A DNA stretch of 64,000 nucleotides from positions 1 through 64,000 of the forward strand of contig JBILVS010000003.1 in the NCBI GenBank assembly GCA_044370335.1, in the 5' to 3' direction. The notes under the pieces were generated by a model, which was not told where the DNA came from, did no database searches, and saw only the letters and a list, made by a program, of their open reading frames with translations. A program made the translations under genes and the position numbers. The DNA is from REEB509 sp044370335. GTDB lineage: Bacteria; Pseudomonadota; Alphaproteobacteria; Caulobacterales; Aquidulcibacteraceae. This document shows, piece after piece, positions 60,529 through 64,000 of this stretch; position 1 is the stretch's first letter; every line of letters starts with the position of its first letter.

Positions 60529-63375
60529 GTGACAGGTCTTGCGCGGCTTAAGCAATCACCAATGTTTCGATTGGCGGTCGCAGCAGGTGTCGCAGCGCTG
60601 ATGATGCTTGTGGGGGCCCTCGCGCTCCTCGGTCAGATGTCGGTGGAGCGGGCCTCGATCCGCGCCGAAATGCAGCGCCATATTGAGCTACGCCGCGCCT
60701 TTGTTCTGCTGGATGAGCAGCTCACCAACGCCGTTCGCCTCTATGCTGAGCGCGGTGAAGAGCGCTGGGTGCAGAGCTACAACTTCCAGGTCGAAGAGCT
60801 GGAGGCCGCCTTGACCAGTTTGAAGGCCATGGCGCTGAGCGAAGAGGCCCGCCGCTGGGTGAGCCTGCTTGAAGACGCGAACACGAACCTGGTCAGGGAG
60901 GAGATGGCTGCCATTGAAGCCGCCGCGGCCGGCCGCCTTCGCGCCGCCCAACGTCTGGTCTTCTCCGAGGCTTATGACGAGGCCAAGACCGGCTTCAGCG
61001 AAGCAGTGGCCGGTCTCTCCCGCGCTGTCGGCTTTGATCACGAACTGCGCGACCGCCGGGCGGAAGGTCAGTGGTTCACCATTGGCGCCCTGATGGTCGC
61101 AGCGATTGTCCTGATGGTCGTCGCGGCCCTGACCTTCATCCGCTACCGCCGCCGCGAGTCCGAGGAAGCCGCCGAGCGCCAAGCTGAACTCGATGCCTCC
61201 CGTCAGCGGCTGAAAGACGCTCTGACTTTCGTTGACGCCGCGGTCTTTGAGATCGATTTCGTCAACCGCCGCATCATCAATGATGAATCCGTGGTCCGCC
61301 TCTTCGGTCGCCCCCTCGCCTTCAACAATCTCGTGGGCCATGGCGGCGCTAACTTCATGGTCTCCGAGCAAGACCGCCCGGCTGTGGAAGCCGCGGTCGC
61401 GCGCTGCCGGGAAGAAGGCGCCAACCGCCTTGAATTCACGTTCCGGCTCAGGGGCGTCGAGCCGGAACGCTGGATCGCCATGCATGGGCAGATCGAACGC
61501 GACAAGCAAGGCCGGCCCGTCCGCTGCGTGGAGTTCGCCCAAGACGTGACCGCCCAACGCAGCCGCGAGGGCGCCCTGGCCCAGGCCAAAGAGGAAAGCG
61601 CCCTCGCCGCCGCCCGCTTGGGCCTCGCCCTCGACGCTTACAATGCCGCTGTGTGGGAGGTGGATCTCACATCCCTCCGCCTGCTGAACGCCGAAAGTCT
61701 GGCTCCGATCATTGGCTTCACGCCGACCTGGGACGACGCCCAAGTCACCGCCGAGAGCGGCCACCACCCCGATGACCGCGCAGCCCTCCGGGCGGCCGTC
61801 AAAGCGATTTTCGCCGGCCGCCCCACAGCCCCGATGGAGCACCGTCTGCGCCACGCCGACGGACATTATGTTTGGGTTCTGTCGGGCATGCGCTGCCTGT
61901 TCGGCGCCGACGGCAAGCCCACGCGCATGATCATGGTCACATGCGACATTTCCGAACGCCGTCGTCAGCTGGAGGACTTCGCCGTGGCCATGGAGCGCGC
62001 CGAAACCGCCCTCCTCACCAAGCGCGCGATGCTTGAGGAAATCGGCGTCGATGTCGGCGCCGTCAGCCCCGCGCACAAGGCCCAACACGCCGATCTGTCC
62101 TTTGGGCCCTTGTTCCAGCGCCTGGATCGTCTTCTGGCCGAAATCGACGCCCGCGACGCCGCCCTCAACGAGGCGCTCCTCGCCCGCGAAGAAGCCCGCG
62201 AGGCCGCTGAACAGGCCAATACCGCAAAGTCTCAATTCCTGGCCAACATGAGCCACGAACTGCGCACGCCTCTGAACGCGATTATCGGCTACGCCGAAAT
62301 CCTGGACGAGGACCTCGAAGACGCAGGCCTTGAGCCGCAGCGCAAGGACCTCGCCCGCATCCGCACCGCCGCCCGCCACCTCCTGAGCCTCATCAATGAG
62401 GTCTTGGATCTCTCCAAGATCGAAGCCGGCCGGATGGAAGTGAGCCCGGAGGAGTTCTGCCTCAAGACCGTGGTCGCCGAAGCGGTCGAAACTGTGGTCC
62501 CGGCCGCCCAGCTGAACGGCAACGTTGTCAATCTCACCGTCGATCCGTCCCTGACGCGGGCCTTCACCGACCTGCAGAAGTTCAAGCAGTGCTTGCTCAA
62601 TCTGCTCTCCAACGCCGCCAAATTCACCAAACAAGGCGAAGTGCGTGTGGTTGCCGCCTCCCGGCCAGACACCGCCGACACGGTCGACATTCAGGTGTCC
62701 GACACCGGCATTGGCATGACGCCTGACCAGTTGGTCCGCTTGTTCCAACCGTTCGTCCAGGCCGACGCCTCAACCAGTCGCGCCTTCGGCGGCACGGGCC
62801 TCGGCCTCGCCATCACCCGCAAGCTGGCGCAGCTTCTGGGCGGCGATGTCCGCGTCGAAAGCGAAGCGGGGAAGGGCTCCACCTTCACCCTTAGCTTGCC
62901 GCTGGTGTACGAGACCCCGATCACCGACGACCGGGAGCTGACCTTGCGCGGCGGTCCCATCGTCCTGGTGGTCGACGACTCCGTCGAAGTCCGCGACCTC
63001 GTCCGCCGTGCTCTGAGCCGTTTGGGTTATGATGTCCGAGGCGCCGCCTCGATCGCGGAGGGTTTGCGCCATGCCCGCGGCCTCAATCCCGTCGCCATCG
63101 TCCTCGACGTCGGCCTGCCGGACGGTTCGGGCTGGAATCTGCTCCAGACGCTCAAGAGCGCGGAAGACACCCGCGCCATTCCGGTCATCGTTCACTCGAT
63201 TGAAGACGACGCCACCCGGTCGCTGTCGCTGGGCGCGGTTATGCACCTCCGCAAACCGGTGAGCCGGGCCGAATTGGCCGCCACCGTCACCCGTTTCGCC
63301 AGCCGCCGCGTTCAGGCCGCCGCCGAGCAGGGGGCGACCCCGGCCCTTCCGGCGCCGACCGCCGTCGCGTCCTGA
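60529..63375 (+). CDS. hybrid sensor histidine kinase with two PAS-like domains and a C-terminal receiver
   Basis: The 948-residue protein begins at GTG. It has a membrane helix (about 14-34), a helical periplasmic region, a second helix (about 183-204), two PAS-like domains (about 225-340 and 360-480), a coiled linker, and a HisKA domain with His576 in 'SHELRTPLNAIIGY'. HATPase motifs follow: 'NLLSNAAKFT', 'DTGIGM', 'GGTGLGLAI'. The receiver has 'LVVDDSVE' and phospho-acceptor Asp860 in 'IVLDVGLPDGSG', with 'LRKPVS' for the conserved Lys. No cognate regulator is adjacent, so it may pass phosphate through an Hpt protein elsewhere. The signal is unknown. Confidence 0.93.
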   Translation: MTGLARLKQSPMFRLAVAAGVAALMMLVGALALLGQMSVERASIRAEMQRHIELRRAFVLLDEQLTNAVRLYAERGEERWVQSYNFQVEELEAALTSLKAMALSEEARRWVSLLEDANTNLVREEMAAIEAAAAGRLRAAQRLVFSEAYDEAKTGFSEAVAGLSRAVGFDHELRDRRAEGQWFTIGALMVAAIVLMVVAALTFIRYRRRESEEAAERQAELDASRQRLKDALTFVDAAVFEIDFVNRRIINDESVVRLFGRPLAFNNLVGHGGANFMVSEQDRPAVEAAVARCREEGANRLEFTFRLRGVEPERWIAMHGQIERDKQGRPVRCVEFAQDVTAQRSREGALAQAKEESALAAARLGLALDAYNAAVWEVDLTSLRLLNAESLAPIIGFTPTWDDAQVTAESGHHPDDRAALRAAVKAIFAGRPTAPMEHRLRHADGHYVWVLSGMRCLFGADGKPTRMIMVTCDISERRRQLEDFAVAMERAETALLTKRAMLEEIGVDVGAVSPAHKAQHADLSFGPLFQRLDRLLAEIDARDAALNEALLAREEAREAAEQANTAKSQFLANMSHELRTPLNAIIGYAEILDEDLEDAGLEPQRKDLARIRTAARHLLSLINEVLDLSKIEAGRMEVSPEEFCLKTVVAEAVETVVPAAQLNGNVVNLTVDPSLTRAFTDLQKFKQCLLNLLSNAAKFTKQGEVRVVAASRPDTADTVDIQVSDTGIGMTPDQLVRLFQPFVQADASTSRAFGGTGLGLAITRKLAQLLGGDVRVESEAGKGSTFTLSLPLVYETPITDDRELTLRGGPIVLVVDDSVEVRDLVRRALSRLGYDVRGAASIAEGLRHARGLNPVAIVLDVGLPDGSGWNLLQTLKSAEDTRAIPVIVHSIEDDATRSLSLGAVMHLRKPVSRAELAATVTRFASRRVQAAAEQGATPALPAPTAVAS

Positions 63376-63449
63376 GGGCCCGATTCAGAAACGGCTGGGC
63401 GGCATAACGCCGACCTAACCGTCTGAAAAGAAGGGGAGGGAAGGCTTGC

Positions 63450-63755
63450 TCAGCCCGCGGCCAGCGCCCCTTCCGCCCACATCGCCGCCGCCGCCGCCGT
63501 CACGACCGCCGCGATCCGCAGCCCCACTTGGACCCGCTGCGCCGTGACCCCGAGCTTGCGCAGCTCCGCCTTCCGCACGTCCAGGCGCATGCCGCAGCCA
63601 TTCACCGCCGAAACCGCGAGCGAGACCAGCTCGAAATCGACCTTGTCGACGCCCGGGTTCATCATCGCGTTCATTCGCGACCCGGCGCGCAGCGAGCGAT
63701 AGTCCTCCTTATGTATCCGGTGCAGCGACCCGTCATGGACGTTGTTCATCGCCAT
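63450..63755 (-). CDS. AhpD/carboxymuconolactone decarboxylase-like fragment with lost active site
   Basis: The 101 residues from ATG 63755 align by eye with the C-terminal half of AhpD alkylhydroperoxidases: 'MAMNNV', 'NPGVDKVDFELVSLAVSAVNGCGM', 'LRKLGVTAQRVQVGLRIAAVV'. The catalytic 'CGMCxxxHE' is here 'CGMRLDVRKAE', so the second Cys and the proton-relay His are both replaced. The usual N-terminal half is missing. The frame stays open to the window edge, but about 40 codons upstream of the ATG it runs through palindromic DNA, so the extension looks like chance. It may be a decaying gene. Confidence 0.6.
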   Translation of the reverse strand: MAMNNVHDGSLHRIHKEDYRSLRAGSRMNAMMNPGVDKVDFELVSLAVSAVNGCGMRLDVRKAELRKLGVTAQRVQVGLRIAAVVTAAAAAMWAEGALAAG

Positions 63756-63799
63756 CAGCCTGGCCGCGGTCCGGGCCGCCGTTGCCGCCTGCGGCCCTA

Positions 63800-63912
63800 G
63801 GGCGTTTTCCGACCTATTGGAATCGGCCGGAAACGATGGAAAACGCCCCAGTGTTAATCCTTGACCACGTTGCGACGCTTTTGGCCGAGCCCGTATGGTC
63901 GCAACGTGGTCT
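63800..63912. repeat. palindromic element with two long inverted repeats
   Basis: Two stem-loops lie side by side. The first has 11-bp perfect arms GGGCGTTTTCC (63800-63810) and its complement (63838-63848). The second has 14-bp perfect arms GACCACGTTGCGAC (63864-63877) and its complement (63899-63912) around a 21-base loop. They stand directly upstream of the AhpD-like start. This looks like a small mobile or intergenic repeat, but no other copy is visible in this window. Confidence 0.7.
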
Positions 63913-64000
63913 AGCCGGGTCCGGGCCTCCGCTTCAAACGCGGCCAGAACAGGGGCCACGCCCAGCGCACGCGCACAGGTGCGCAACACCCTCCATTTCT

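Noticed and set aside
60233..60532. 99-codon plus-strand frame upstream of the hybrid kinase
   Set aside because: Arg/Pro-rich shadow-like composition with no ribosome binding site, and it overlaps the ffh leader hairpin.

Overview
The window is a gene-dense stretch of high-GC chromosome (by eye about two thirds G+C) from an alphaproteobacterium. This follows from HemD followed by a mitofilin-like protein, the RegB/RegA (ActS/ActR) redox pair, MmcB, DUF2794 and DUF2093 proteins, acnA divergent from ccmABCDG, and ffh-rpsP-rimM-trmD-rplS. Caulobacterales/Hyphomonadaceae or a neighbouring order would fit, but I cannot fix the family without a search. I see no rRNA, tRNA, CRISPR array, prophage, transposase or origin.

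Layout. 1-2.8 kb: haem synthesis (hemC, hemD, mitofilin-like, minus strand). 2.8-6.4 kb: tsaD, a TetR regulator, gpsA and a small Rieske protein. 6.4-9.9 kb: secreted Ala/Pro-rich protein, pyrF, trypsin-like protease and DUF350 membrane protein. 10-14.1 kb: 3-hydroxybutyrate dehydrogenase, an unknown protein, an APH-fold kinase and a patatin/DUF3734 gene broken by a nonsense codon and a frameshift. 14.1-20.5 kb: small secreted proteins, an SDR, a diiron ferritin-like protein, a TraB/GumN protein, a TIR-coiled-coil-membrane protein and mmcB. 20.5-24.3 kb: regA, regB and the intracellular PHB depolymerase phaZ. 24.4-28.8 kb: YgjP-like metalloprotease, PBP1A, Bax inhibitor-1 homologue and DUF2794. 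29.2-34.4 kb: an SDR and a four-gene GldA/GldF/GldG/DUF4340 ABC system. 34.4-39.2 kb: tyrosine phosphatase and lipid A/Kdo genes (DUF374, waaA, lpxK, lpxL-like). 39.2-45.1 kb: M23 protease, DUF2093, xseA, acnA. 45.3-50.4 kb: YHS protein, DUF4349 lipoprotein, GST, ccmABCDG. 50.4-60.2 kb: MarR regulator with a histone-H1-like tail, Nudix, yciB, ftsY, mtaB, rplS, a pseudouridine synthase, trmD, rimM, rpsP, ffh. 60.5-63.4 kb: hybrid histidine kinase. 63.4-64 kb: degenerate AhpD-like gene next to palindromic elements.

Genes that plausibly work together: PhaZ releases hydroxybutyrate and BdhA oxidises it, with RegBA beside phaZ reading redox state. CcmABC(D)G exports haem and keeps apocytochromes reduced. 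WaaA, LpxK and the LpxL-like acyltransferase finish Kdo2-lipid A. Ffh and FtsY form the SRP pathway beside ribosome and tRNA-modification genes.

No obvious new multi-gene defence or mobile system is present. The most unusual signals are the twice-broken patatin gene, the TIR-coiled-coil-TM protein, the MarR/H1-tail fusion, the helically phased heptamers between regB and phaZ, the orphan bidirectional hairpin near 29.0 kb, and the AhpD-like gene that lost its catalytic residues beside two strong inverted repeats. Everything here was read by eye; no alignment, structure prediction or database search was run.
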